Assembly: GCA_964548225.1 (NCBI GenBank)
Contig: CAZJQP010000009.1
Coordinates: 23,972-87,971, forward strand
Direction: 5' to 3'
Origin: CALMEH01 sp964548225
Lineage (GTDB): Bacteria; Acidobacteriota; Blastocatellia; Pyrinomonadales; Pyrinomonadaceae
DNA: 64,000 nt
Of this stretch, positions 16,018-24,539 are shown piece after piece (the first letter of the stretch is position 1; each line of letters opens with the position of its first letter). Made by a program: the position numbers and the translations under genes. Under the pieces are notes generated by a model. It did not search any database and had not been told where the DNA came from. It was given only the letters and a program-made list of their open reading frames with translations.

Positions 16018-18513
16018 ATGCAAAACTGGCAAAATGTAAAAGAGATTTTTCTTGCGGCGTTGGAGAAAACGGACGGTGAGCGAGAAGAATTTTTGTCGGA
16101 AATCAGCGATGAGGAAATCCGTGCGGAAGTCGAATCTTTGCTTACTTCGCACGAAGAAATTGATGATTTTATTGAAACTCCGGCGTTTGAAATCGGTGAA
16201 ATTTTTGCTTCAAATCCTACTGAAAAACATTTTGGAAATTACAAAATCATTCGTGAAATCGGCGCGGGCGGAATGGGCGCAGTTTTCTTAGCCGAACGCG
16301 ATGACGGCGAATTTTCTCAGCAAGTTGCGATAAAAATCATCCGCCAAACCGTTGCCGACAGCGAACTTATCAATCGTTTTCGGCGCGAACGCCAAATTCT
16401 CGCAAACTTAAATCATCCGAATATCGCCAAACTTCTTGACGGCGGCGTTTCTGCAAACGGTGAACCGTTTTTGGCGATGGAATTTGTCGAAGGCGAAGCG
16501 ATTACGAAATTTGCGGAGCGCGAAAATCTTAATCTCGAAGCGCGTCTGAAATTGTTTCTGAAAGTTTGCGCGGCGGTTTCGTTCGCGCATCGAAATCTGG
16601 TCGTTCACCGCGACATCAAGCCTCTGAATATTCTCGTTACAAAAGACGGCGAACCGAAATTATTGGACTTCGGATTGGCAAAACTGACAGAACAATCGGC
16701 GGATGAAAAAACACAAACTGCTTTTCACGCGCTCACGCCCGCTTACGCTTCGCCCGAACAACTTAAAAACGAACCGATTACAACATCTTCCGATATTTAC
16801 TCGCTCGGAGTTGTTTTTTATGAACTTCTGACAGGCGAAAAACCATTCCATTTTGAAGGCAAATCTTTGGAAGAAATCATCAAAACCGCGACACAGCGCG
16901 AACCAGCCGCGCCTTCTTTTGTAGAAGAGGAGAAGAGGAGAAGAGGAGAAGAGGAGATTTTGTCATCCGAACTTTCCTCCTCTTCTCCTTTTCTCTTCTT
17001 CTCCTCTTCTCAAATAAAAGGTGATTTGGACAACATTGCGCTGACCGCGCTTAGAAAAGAACCTGCGCGACGTTATCAAACGGTTGAGGCGTTTGCGGAC
17101 GACATCGAACGATATTTGAAAGGTTTGCCAATCGAGGCGCGTCCGAACACTTTGAAATATCGCGCCGAAAAATATTTCAAACGGCATAAAATCGGCGTTT
17201 TGGCGGCGAGCCTTGTTTTGTTGAGTTTGATTGGCGGAATCGTTGCAAGTCTTTGGCAAGCTCAAGTTGCGCGAAACGAAAAGGCGAAAGCCGAAAAGGT
17301 TAATCAATTTCTCGCGCAGATGCTCAATTACAGCGACCCGAACACGGCGGTCAAAAAGGGCGAGAACGAACTGATTACCGTCAAAGACGTTTTGGACAAA
17401 GCCGCCAAACAAATCGAAAACGAAGATTTTTCCGCGCAACCCGATGTCAAAGCGCAGTTAAATTACATTATCGGCAACAGTTATTACACGCAGGGATTTT
17501 ACGACGCGGCGGAAAAACATTTTCAGATTGCGTTCGAAGAACAAACCAAAATCTCCGGCGCGAACAGCACCGAAACCGTCGAAATAAAATTAAGACTCGG
17601 CGAAACTTTTGTGCAAAAAGGAAAACGCGCCGAAGCCGATGCTATTTTTCGGGAAATTATGCCGCTTGCCCGCAGAGAGTTTCAAAAAAACAAGCTGGAA
17701 ACCGGATTTTTGATAAATGTTCTTGAAAGTTTCGCCGCCAATCGCCGTGCGCTCGGAAATTCAAAGGAAGCCGAAGAAATTTTGCGCGAAGCTCTCGCTT
17801 TAGAACCTTTTGCTTCGGAAAAAGAGAAACCTTTGATTTCCGTGATTCGCGGAACTTTGTCTTTGACGCTGTTTGACCAAGGGAAAATTGATGAAGCTAT
17901 CGCCACTCAATCCGAACACATTGCCGAACTTCGCCGGACTTCTGCCGCCGAAACTTGGGAATTCGGCTATGCTTTGACCGCTTTGGGACATTATTTAATC
18001 GAACGGCAAAGATTTACCGAAGCGGACGAAAATTTGTCAAAAGGCGAAACGATTTACCGGCAACTTGTCGGCAATTCGCACCTGTTTCTCGGCGATAATC
18101 TACGGATTCAGGCGTATTCGCTCTACCAACAAAACAAATTTGCCGAAGCGAACGGCAAAATCGAGGAAACGCTGAAAATTTACCGTGCCAATACCAATTC
18201 GCAATACATCAATTTTGCAACTGCGCTGATGATTCAAGGTTTGATTTTGAACAAAAGCGGAAAGCACTCGGAAGCCGAAAAAATCTTGCGCGAAGCGTTG
18301 GAAATCCGTCAAAAAAATCTGCCGCCCGAACATTTTTTAACTGCGCTGGCAAAAAGCGCGTTGGGCGAATGTTTGACGACGCAAAAGAAGTTCGCCGAAG
18401 CCGAACCGCTTTTGCGTGAAAGTTTTGAAAGCCTGAAACAATCGCAAGGCGCGGAAAATCCCCGCACAATTTTGGCTCAAGATCGTCTTAACCAACTGTT
18501 CAGAGTTAAATAA
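16018..18513 (+). CDS. transmembrane Ser/Thr protein kinase with TPR sensor part (first module)
   Basis: 831 residues. Residues about 75-365 are a Hanks-type kinase with the Gly loop (IGAGGMGAVFLAE), VAIKI lysine, HRDIKPLN catalytic loop near 198, DFG (LLDFGLAKL) and the APE-equivalent AYASPEQ. A membrane helix lies near 392-414 (IGVLAASLVLLSLIGGIVAS), and the rest is a run of TPR-type helices. The kinase domain faces the cytoplasm and probably acts with the ECF sigma upstream. Residues about 303-332, between LLTGEKPF and GDLDNIAL, are made by an in-frame word hairpin that yields a charged then Ser/Phe-rich stretch absent from normal kinases. The second kinase has a different word repeat at the matching place. 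Confidence 0.92.
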   Translation: MQNWQNVKEIFLAALEKTDGEREEFLSEISDEEIRAEVESLLTSHEEIDDFIETPAFEIGEIFASNPTEKHFGNYKIIREIGAGGMGAVFLAERDDGEFSQQVAIKIIRQTVADSELINRFRRERQILANLNHPNIAKLLDGGVSANGEPFLAMEFVEGEAITKFAERENLNLEARLKLFLKVCAAVSFAHRNLVVHRDIKPLNILVTKDGEPKLLDFGLAKLTEQSADEKTQTAFHALTPAYASPEQLKNEPITTSSDIYSLGVVFYELLTGEKPFHFEGKSLEEIIKTATQREPAAPSFVEEEKRRRGEEEILSSELSSSSPFLFFSSSQIKGDLDNIALTALRKEPARRYQTVEAFADDIERYLKGLPIEARPNTLKYRAEKYFKRHKIGVLAASLVLLSLIGGIVASLWQAQVARNEKAKAEKVNQFLAQMLNYSDPNTAVKKGENELITVKDVLDKAAKQIENEDFSAQPDVKAQLNYIIGNSYYTQGFYDAAEKHFQIAFEEQTKISGANSTETVEIKLRLGETFVQKGKRAEADAIFREIMPLARREFQKNKLETGFLINVLESFAANRRALGNSKEAEEILREALALEPFASEKEKPLISVIRGTLSLTLFDQGKIDEAIATQSEHIAELRRTSAAETWEFGYALTALGHYLIERQRFTEADENLSKGETIYRQLVGNSHLFLGDNLRIQAYSLYQQNKFAEANGKIEETLKIYRANTNSQYINFATALMIQGLILNKSGKHSEAEKILREALEIRQKNLPPEHFLTALAKSALGECLTTQKKFAEAEPLLRESFESLKQSQGAENPRTILAQDRLNQLFRVK
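16924..17011. repeat. in-frame word hairpin inside kinase 1 (GAGAAGAG words)
   Basis: A GAAGAGGAGAAGAGGAGAAG arm (16924-16958) faces a CTCCTCTTCTCC-word arm (16974-17011). Length and frame keep the kinase open. It belongs to the same word set as the hairpin at 2602-2692. It falls in the linker before the last helices of the kinase domain. Confidence 0.85.
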
Positions 18514-18548
18514 CTCAGCACTTCACATCTGAAGGCGTAACTCTGAAA
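18499..18548. repeat. REP-like element copy 2 (TTCAGAGTTA ends)
   Basis: TTCAGAGTTA (18499-18508) faces TAACTCTGAA (18538-18547), with a CTTCACATCTGAAG hairpin inside. The left end encodes the last residues and stop of kinase 1. It shares its right half with 15281-15309. The remaining gap to 18719 shows nothing else clear. Confidence 0.65.
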
Positions 18549-18718
18549 ATTCAGCAATTTATAAATCTTCAAAACCTGAGTAATTTTTCTCCACCTGTAA
18601 AATATTCTTACTCGCGCGAAAAAAAATGTCCGCGTTTCAATTTCAATCTCGCTTAATAGGGTGAAAGCGGTTTTTTGCAGACAAAATTTATAAGGAATAA
18701 TTACGGAGAATAAATAAT

Positions 18719-19318
18719 ATGGAAAATGCAGCAATTATGGAAAAGGTTTTGGAAACTTTGGGAACGGAATTACAGACTTTTATAGCACAAGGCGATAAAA
18801 TTAATGCTTTGAAAACTTTTCGGGCAATGAAAAATATTACGGGCGGCTGCAAATTGCGGCTTCTCGGAATTATGATGCGGCTCAGCAAATCTACGCTCAG
18901 AGGTAGTCTTGAAGCGATGGAGAAAAAAGCCGGTGAAGCAGTAAAAATCGTGCTTGAGCGCGAAGCATATACCGAACGCGCGGCAATGTTGGCGAAAGCG
19001 TTGGGAAGAGGCGCGGTGAAATTCGGCGGACGCGCTTTAGGCTTAGTGGGCTTTGTGATAATTGCGAAAGATGTTATGGATTGCGGAAATTATCTTGCCG
19101 ATTCAATGGCTGAACAAATTTGTGTCAAACGAATTGCGTTTTACGGCGACTACTTGGACGAAAGAGAGTCGGCAGGTTTAGCTGAAGAAGCCGGATTAGC
19201 TTCGGTTAAAACATATAGACAATGGTTGGCGACGGAATATTTTCCTGCCGAGCAAGAAAAAAAATCCCAATTTTTTAAGCAAATCAAAACTTTGTTCCCA
19301 CACTCAGTTCCTGTCTAA
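18719..19318 (+). CDS. unknown protein between the two sigma/kinase modules
   Basis: 199 residues, with a CGGAG site 10 nt before the ATG. The product is mainly helical and basic. A short hydrophobic stretch at about 106-122 (ALGLVGFVIIAKDVMD) could be a membrane-touching helix, and two cysteines lie near 121 and 135. No signal peptide, no family recognised. It is transcribed with the modules on either side and followed by a strong terminator, so it may be the last gene of the first module's transcript. Its link to kinase signalling is only positional. Confidence 0.7.
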   Translation: MENAAIMEKVLETLGTELQTFIAQGDKINALKTFRAMKNITGGCKLRLLGIMMRLSKSTLRGSLEAMEKKAGEAVKIVLEREAYTERAAMLAKALGRGAVKFGGRALGLVGFVIIAKDVMDCGNYLADSMAEQICVKRIAFYGDYLDERESAGLAEEAGLASVKTYRQWLATEYFPAEQEKKSQFFKQIKTLFPHSVPV

Positions 19319-19342
19319 ACGGCAAGGCAATCAAAAAAAGCA

Positions 19343-19380
19343 AAAGGCAAAAGCGAAATTAAGGCTTTTGCCTTTTTTTT
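19343..19380 (+). terminator. rho-independent terminator after the 18719 gene
   Basis: Stem GGCAAAAGC (19346-19354) with GCTTTTGCC (19364-19372), loop of 9 nt, then eight T residues (19373-19380). It separates module 1 plus the unknown gene from module 2. Confidence 0.85.
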
Positions 19381-19430
19381 CATTTTGTCGTTTATTGAGT
19401 TACAATTACCTAAAACCCAAGACTAAAGTT

Positions 19431-20003
19431 ATGGCGAATCAGGAAACGCACGATGTAACGCAAATTTTGCAGGATTGGCGCGAAGGAAATGCGGACGCGG
19501 CAGAACGTCTTTTTCCGCTTGTTTATGATGAATTAAAACGTCAAGCGCGAAGATATTTATTTCGGGAAAGAGTCAATCACACATTACAACCGACTGCACT
19601 CGTTCACGAAGCATATATTAAAATGATTGACCAAAGTTCGCTTTCCTTACAGAATCGGGCGCATTTTTTTGGCATTGCTTCGCGGATTATGCGGCAGATT
19701 CTCGTTGACCACGCACGCGCCTACAACGCCGAAAAACGAGGCGGTGCGGCAGAGAGATTTTCAATTGAAGATTTGGATATTTTACCCGAACAATCCGCCG
19801 CCGATTTGATAGAATTGGACGATGCGCTCAAACGGCTCGAAGCGATTGACGAGCGCAAAGCAAAGGTCGTTGATATGCGCTTTTTCGGCGGTTTAAAAGA
19901 CGCGGAAATCGCTGAAGTTTTAGGCGTTACGGAAAAAACTGTCCGCCGCGATTGGCAGTTTGCAAAATTGTGGCTCTTTCGGGAATTATCAGAAAGCGGT
20001 TAA
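19431..20003 (+). CDS. ECF-type RNA polymerase sigma factor (second module)
   Basis: 190 residues from the ATG at 19431. A longer open frame back to 19368 runs through the terminator and is unlikely. Region 2 (LFPLVYDELKRQARRYL, TALVHEAYIKMID, RIMRQILVDHAR) and region 4 (KVVDMRFFGGLKDAEIAEVL, TEKTVRRDWQFAKL) are intact. It is a close paralogue of the 15315 sigma factor and is paired with the kinase at 20077 in the same way, so the block looks like a tandem duplication that has diverged. Confidence 0.92.
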   Translation: MANQETHDVTQILQDWREGNADAAERLFPLVYDELKRQARRYLFRERVNHTLQPTALVHEAYIKMIDQSSLSLQNRAHFFGIASRIMRQILVDHARAYNAEKRGGAAERFSIEDLDILPEQSAADLIELDDALKRLEAIDERKAKVVDMRFFGGLKDAEIAEVLGVTEKTVRRDWQFAKLWLFRELSESG

Positions 20004-20075
20004 TTTAACGCAAAGGCGCGAAGAAAATTTATAAAATAACTTTGAGTCTTTGCACCTTTGCGTCTTTGCGTTAAA
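20004..20075. repeat. word hairpin (CGCAAAG / CTTTGCG words) just before kinase 2
   Basis: TTTAACGCAAAGGCGCGAAG (20004-20023) faces CTTTGCACCTTTGCGTCTTT and GCGTTAA (20048-20074). The right arm ends 2 bp before the kinase ATG, so a folded transcript would hide the initiation region. This could be translational control or a tolerated insertion. Confidence 0.75.
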
Positions 20076-20076
20076 A

Positions 20077-22548
20077 ATGAGTTTGAATTACAAAAAAATC
20101 GAAGAAGCGATTGCGGTTTCGGACGAGATGCCACCAGCCGAATTTCGTCTCTGGCTTGAAGAATATTGCGCCGATGATTTTATGTTAAAAGCCGAAATCG
20201 AATCACTTTTGGCTTTTGAGACGCAAGCTGATAAGTTTTTGGAAAAACCGGTTGGAAGCCTAGCCGCCGATATTTTGCCTGAAGAAAACGAAATTGATTT
20301 TACCGGAAAACAATTCGGACATTACAAAATCATCAAAGAAATCGGACGCGGCGGAATGGGCGCGGTTTTTTTAGCGGAAAGAAGCGATGGCGAATTTTCT
20401 CAAAAAGTCGCCGTGAAAATCGTCCGCCAAACTTTGATTGACAAAGAAACTGCTCGTCGCTTCAAAAAAGAACGTCAAATTCTTGCTAATCTTAACCACC
20501 CAAATATTGCAAAACTTCTTGACGGCGGCGTTTCCGCTTCGGGCGAGCCGTTTCTCGTGATGGAATTTATCGAAGGCGAAACGCTCACGGAATTTGCGGA
20601 AAATAATAATCTGAACACGAATGAACGTCTGCAAATTTTTCAAAAAATCTGCTCGGCGGTGGCTTACGCGCATCGAAATCTAATCGTTCACCGCGACATC
20701 AAACCTTCAAATATTTTGGTTACAAAAACCGGTGAGCCGAAACTGCTTGATTTTGGTCTCGCCAAAGCGTTTGACGAAACTCTGGCGGACGAAAACCAAA
20801 CACAGACAGGTTTTCGTGCAATGACTCCGGCTTACGCTTCGCCCGAACAGATACGCGGCGAAACCGTTACTACAACTTCGGATATTTATAGTTTGGGCAA
20901 GGTTTTATCGGAACTTCTCGGCTTTGAAAAAGCAGTTTCGCAAACTCCGATTTCTGCCAAAAAAACCGTTAAAGATTTGCACACTACGCAAGCCGACCAA
21001 CCAAATCGCAAATTACAAATTGCAAATCGCAAATCCAAAGATGATTTGCAAAATATCACCGCAATGGCTTTGCGCGAAGAACCTGAAAGACGCTATCAAT
21101 CAGTCGAAGCATTTGTGGACGACATCGAAAATTACCTCAAAGGTTTGCCCGTCGCGGCGCGTCCGGCAACCGTTTCTTATCGTGCGTCAAAATTTATCAA
21201 ACGCAATAAATCGGCTGTTGCCGCTGCGAGTTTAATTTTGATAACTCTTGTTATTGGAATAATTGCAACCGTTTGGCAAGCACAAGCGGCACAGCGCGAA
21301 AAGGAAAAAGCGGAAAAGGTCAGTGCGTTTCTTTCGCAGATGCTCAAATATTCAAACCCGATTTACAAATCGCTCCAAAAAGGCGGACAGGAAGCAACGA
21401 TTAACGACGTTTTGGATGAAGCCTTAAGGCGCATCAAACAAGGTGAATTCGATTCCTCGCCCGAAGTTAAAGCAGAGTTATTGCGGACAATCTCCGCTTC
21501 TTATTTCGGTCAGGGCAAACGCGAACTTGCAAAGGAATTGATGACTGAATATGTCGCACTTGGAAACCGAATTTATCCCGAAAACAGTCCAAAACGAATC
21601 GAAACTTCAATAATTTCAGCATCTTTGCTTTTTAACAACGACGAATTATCGGCATCGGAAAAACTTTATCGGGAAACTCTGCCGCGAATGCGCGAAGAGC
21701 AAAAACGCGGCAACATCGAAGCCGAAATTTTAGCAGACGCGCTGAACAATTTTGCTTATCTCAGACGCACGCAAGGCGATTCGAGCGAAGCCGAAACACT
21801 TTTCCGTGAAGCACTCGCGCTCAACGAAAAAATGTCTGCCGATGAAGCAAATCTTGTCAATGGTGCAACGCGAAGTGTTTTAGCTTCAACACTTGCCGAC
21901 CAAGGAAGATTTGACGAAGCCTTACAAACTTCCCACGAAGCCGTCGAAGAACAACGCCGCAATAATTTTTCGCAAACGCCGACTTTCGGGTTTAATCTCA
22001 CGGTTTTAGGCGGATTTCTGACCGAAAAAGGCGAATTTGCCGAAGCCGATAAAAATCTGCAAGAAGCCGAAAATATTTTCCGCAAAAATATGCAGCCGAC
22101 ATCTCTTTGGCTCGGCGACAATCTTCGCAATCAGGCAATTTCGCTTTATTTTCAAAGCAAATACTCCGAATCAATCCGAAAAGCGGACGAAACTCTGAAA
22201 ATCTATCTGACCTTCGGCAAACATTACGACCAATATCCGACGGTTTTGATTTACAAAGGTTTGAGTCTGGCAAAATCCGGACGTTTGAGTGAGGGCGAAA
22301 AACTCCTCCGCGAAGCTGTCGAGATTCGTCGCAAATCTTTGCCGAAAGAGCATTTCTGGGTGGCACTCGCTGAAAGTGCGTTGGGCGAAGTTTTGATGTT
22401 GGAGAAAAGATATGAAGAAGCTGAACTACTTCTGAGTGAAAGTTCAGAAAGTTTAAAACGCTCGCAAGGCGCAGAAAATCCGCGCACTATTTTGGCGCAA
22501 AATCGTCTTAATCAGCTTTACGAAATTTGGAAAAAATCTGAGCGTTAA
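20077..22548 (+). CDS. transmembrane Ser/Thr protein kinase with TPR sensor part (second module)
   Basis: 823 residues from the ATG at 20077; the TTG-started version would run through the hairpin arm. Gly loop (IGRGGMGAVFLAE), VAVKI lysine, HRDIKPSN near 205, LLDFGLAKA and AYASPEQ are all present, so it should be active. A membrane helix lies near 385-408 (SAVAAASLILITLVIGIIA), followed by TPR-like helices to the end. The end of both kinases is nearly identical (RSQGAENPRTILAQNRLNQL here). At residues about 308-323 a word repeat encodes PNRKLQIANRKSK, at the place where kinase 1 carries its own insertion. Confidence 0.92.
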   Translation: MSLNYKKIEEAIAVSDEMPPAEFRLWLEEYCADDFMLKAEIESLLAFETQADKFLEKPVGSLAADILPEENEIDFTGKQFGHYKIIKEIGRGGMGAVFLAERSDGEFSQKVAVKIVRQTLIDKETARRFKKERQILANLNHPNIAKLLDGGVSASGEPFLVMEFIEGETLTEFAENNNLNTNERLQIFQKICSAVAYAHRNLIVHRDIKPSNILVTKTGEPKLLDFGLAKAFDETLADENQTQTGFRAMTPAYASPEQIRGETVTTTSDIYSLGKVLSELLGFEKAVSQTPISAKKTVKDLHTTQADQPNRKLQIANRKSKDDLQNITAMALREEPERRYQSVEAFVDDIENYLKGLPVAARPATVSYRASKFIKRNKSAVAAASLILITLVIGIIATVWQAQAAQREKEKAEKVSAFLSQMLKYSNPIYKSLQKGGQEATINDVLDEALRRIKQGEFDSSPEVKAELLRTISASYFGQGKRELAKELMTEYVALGNRIYPENSPKRIETSIISASLLFNNDELSASEKLYRETLPRMREEQKRGNIEAEILADALNNFAYLRRTQGDSSEAETLFREALALNEKMSADEANLVNGATRSVLASTLADQGRFDEALQTSHEAVEEQRRNNFSQTPTFGFNLTVLGGFLTEKGEFAEADKNLQEAENIFRKNMQPTSLWLGDNLRNQAISLYFQSKYSESIRKADETLKIYLTFGKHYDQYPTVLIYKGLSLAKSGRLSEGEKLLREAVEIRRKSLPKEHFWVALAESALGEVLMLEKRYEEAELLLSESSESLKRSQGAENPRTILAQNRLNQLYEIWKKSER
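20998..21040. repeat. in-frame AAATCGC / AAATTGC word repeat inside kinase 2
   Basis: Five to six 7-8-nt words (CAAATCGCAAATTACAAATT onward) keep the frame open. The site corresponds to the insertion in kinase 1, just before the DDLQNITAMAL helix, but the words are different. Only one arm of a hairpin is evident. Confidence 0.75.
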
Positions 22549-22596
22549 ACATCACGGTTTGAAAAAACTGTCGAAAATTGCTCAAATATCAGTTTT

Positions 22597-23697
22597 ATGG
22601 ATAATCTCGTCTTTTCAAATATGCTTCATCGTCCGGCGCGGACAATCGTCAGCGTTTTGGGCATTGCCGTCGGCGTTTTGCTGATTGTTTTTACCGTCGG
22701 GTTGTCGAACGGCACGATGCGCGAACGCGCTTCGCGTGAGGCGAATGTCGGCGCGGAAATTATGTTTCGCGCTTCGGGAAGTTTAGGAATGAGCGGTTCG
22801 GAGGCGTTTCGTCTGCCCGTTTCGCTAAAATCCGAAATCGAAAAAACCGAAGGCGTAAAATTGGCAGTCGCTGTCGGGCAAAATTCGGTCAAAGCCGATT
22901 CAAATGTCGGAAATCGTTTGATTGATGGCGTGAATTTTGAAGAATACGCACAAATTTCGGGAATCAAACTTGTTGAAGGCAAACTTTTTGCTAACGACAA
23001 AGACGAAGCAATTATTGACACTGGTTTTCAAAAACAGAAAAAACTTAAAATCGGCGATTCAATCGAGATTTGGGAAAGACCTTTTAAGGTTGTCGGAACT
23101 TACGAACCGGCGGCGGGCGGGCGTGTGAAAATTCCGCTTCTGACGATGCAAAAACAACTTGGAAGCGAAGAAAAAACATCCGCGTTTTTCATCAAAATCA
23201 AAGAAGGTTTCACGCAAGAACAAGTCGCGCAAAACTTGCAAACCAAATTTCCTGATAATCAAATTATTCTCACCAAAGATTTGGAAGAACTTTATATGTC
23301 GAGCATTCCCGCGCTCAATGTTTTCCTCAACGTCATTATCGGAGTCGCCGCAGTCATTTCCGCACTCGTGATTTTGTTGACGATGTATACAACCGTTACC
23401 GAAAGAACCAGACAAATCGGAATTATGAAATCGCTCGGAATGAGCAACACAAAAATCGGCTGGACAATCGCGCAGGAAGCGTTGTTGATTAGCTTTTTCG
23501 GCATCGTCGGCGGAATTATTTTAACGGTTTTGGTTAGATTCGGCTTGACGCGAATCACGACACTTGAAGTTGAAATCTCGTGGCTTGTTTTGGCGATTAC
23601 AACCGTCGTCGGCTTAATCGGCGGCGTTCTCGGCGCACTTTATCCGGCGATGAAAGCGGCTCGTTTGGACGCGGTTGAGGCTTTGAGTTATGAATAA
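22597..23697 (+). CDS. FtsX/MacB-type ABC transporter permease
   Basis: 366 residues with the family layout: one N-terminal membrane helix (IVSVLGIAVGVLLIVFTVGL), a large outer MacB-like core domain (about 40-230), then three membrane helices, with the typical ERTRQIGIMKSLGMS loop and ending ALYPAMKAARLDAVEAL. Such permeases pair with a LolD/MacB-type ATPase to move lipids or peptides, or to transmit force. No ATPase gene is nearby, so its partner must be elsewhere. The gene overlaps proC by 8 bp, indicating shared transcription. Confidence 0.9.
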   Translation: MDNLVFSNMLHRPARTIVSVLGIAVGVLLIVFTVGLSNGTMRERASREANVGAEIMFRASGSLGMSGSEAFRLPVSLKSEIEKTEGVKLAVAVGQNSVKADSNVGNRLIDGVNFEEYAQISGIKLVEGKLFANDKDEAIIDTGFQKQKKLKIGDSIEIWERPFKVVGTYEPAAGGRVKIPLLTMQKQLGSEEKTSAFFIKIKEGFTQEQVAQNLQTKFPDNQIILTKDLEELYMSSIPALNVFLNVIIGVAAVISALVILLTMYTTVTERTRQIGIMKSLGMSNTKIGWTIAQEALLISFFGIVGGIILTVLVRFGLTRITTLEVEISWLVLAITTVVGLIGGVLGALYPAMKAARLDAVEALSYE

Positions 23698-24529
23698 CGA
23701 ATTATTAAAAAACACGCGCCTCGCATTTATCGGTTGTGGCGTGATGGCAGAATCAATCGTCGCCGGACTGCTTCGACAAAACCTTGTCAAATCCGAGCAA
23801 ATCTGCGCTTCGCATCCGCGCAAAAATCGGCGCGAAGAACTTGCGGAAAAATATAAAATTGAAACTTTCGAGCATAACGCCGACGCGGTAAAATCTTTGC
23901 CCGAAACCGATTCAGCAATTTTTCTCTGCGTCAAACCACAACGCATCGGCGGCGTTTTGAACGAAATAAAATCTAATGTAAAACCTTCGCAATTAGTCGT
24001 TTCAATCATCGCCGGAGCGCGGATTGAAACGATTTCGGAAGCGTTAAATAATGATTTGATTGTGCGAACAATGCCGAATACACCTTCGCAAATCGGCGCG
24101 GGAATGACCGCTTGGACGTGCGCCGAAGCGGTTTCGGACGCGCAAAAATCACAAGTCAAAATGCTTCTCACCGCGCTCGGAAAAGAACTTTACGTCGAAA
24201 ACGAACACCAAATTGATATGGCAACCGCACTTTCGGCAACAGGTCCGACTTATATTTTTATGATGATGGAAGCAATGACCGATGCAGGTGTTCATCTCGG
24301 ATTTTCGCGTGAAGTTTCAAAAGAACTTGTCCAACAAACAATGCTCGGCGCGACGCTTTTTGCAATGGAATCGCACAAACATCCCGCCGAACTCAGAAAT
24401 ATGGTAACGTCGCCCGGCGGAACTTCTGCGGAAGCAATTTACCAAATGGAAAAAGGCAGTTTGCGGACGGTTTTGTCAAAAGCGATTTATTCGGCTTATA
24501 AACGTGCTGTTGATTTAGGCAAAAAATAG
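23690..24529 (+). CDS. proC: pyrroline-5-carboxylate reductase
   Basis: 279 residues. N-terminal Rossmann NAD(P) site FIGCGVMAESIVAGLL, the central IVRTMPNTPSQIGAGMT, and the C-terminal dimer/active region (ALSATGPTYIFMMMEAM; TSPGGTSAEAI) are all characteristic. It reduces pyrroline-5-carboxylate to proline, the last step of proline synthesis, in the cytoplasm. The start lies inside the end of the permease gene, so translation is probably coupled. It converges with thrB, only 10 bp between the two stops. Confidence 0.95.
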   Translation: MNNELLKNTRLAFIGCGVMAESIVAGLLRQNLVKSEQICASHPRKNRREELAEKYKIETFEHNADAVKSLPETDSAIFLCVKPQRIGGVLNEIKSNVKPSQLVVSIIAGARIETISEALNNDLIVRTMPNTPSQIGAGMTAWTCAEAVSDAQKSQVKMLLTALGKELYVENEHQIDMATALSATGPTYIFMMMEAMTDAGVHLGFSREVSKELVQQTMLGATLFAMESHKHPAELRNMVTSPGGTSAEAIYQMEKGSLRTVLSKAIYSAYKRAVDLGKK

Positions 24530-24539
24530 AAAGTCGAAT

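Noticed and set aside
16924..17011. Sequencing or assembly error in kinase 1
   Set aside because: The insert keeps the frame, has the same word set as other loci, and kinase 2 has an analogous insert at the same site.
22597..23697. MacB full-length exporter
   Set aside because: Only the permease part is present; there is no Walker A motif in this or the adjacent genes.
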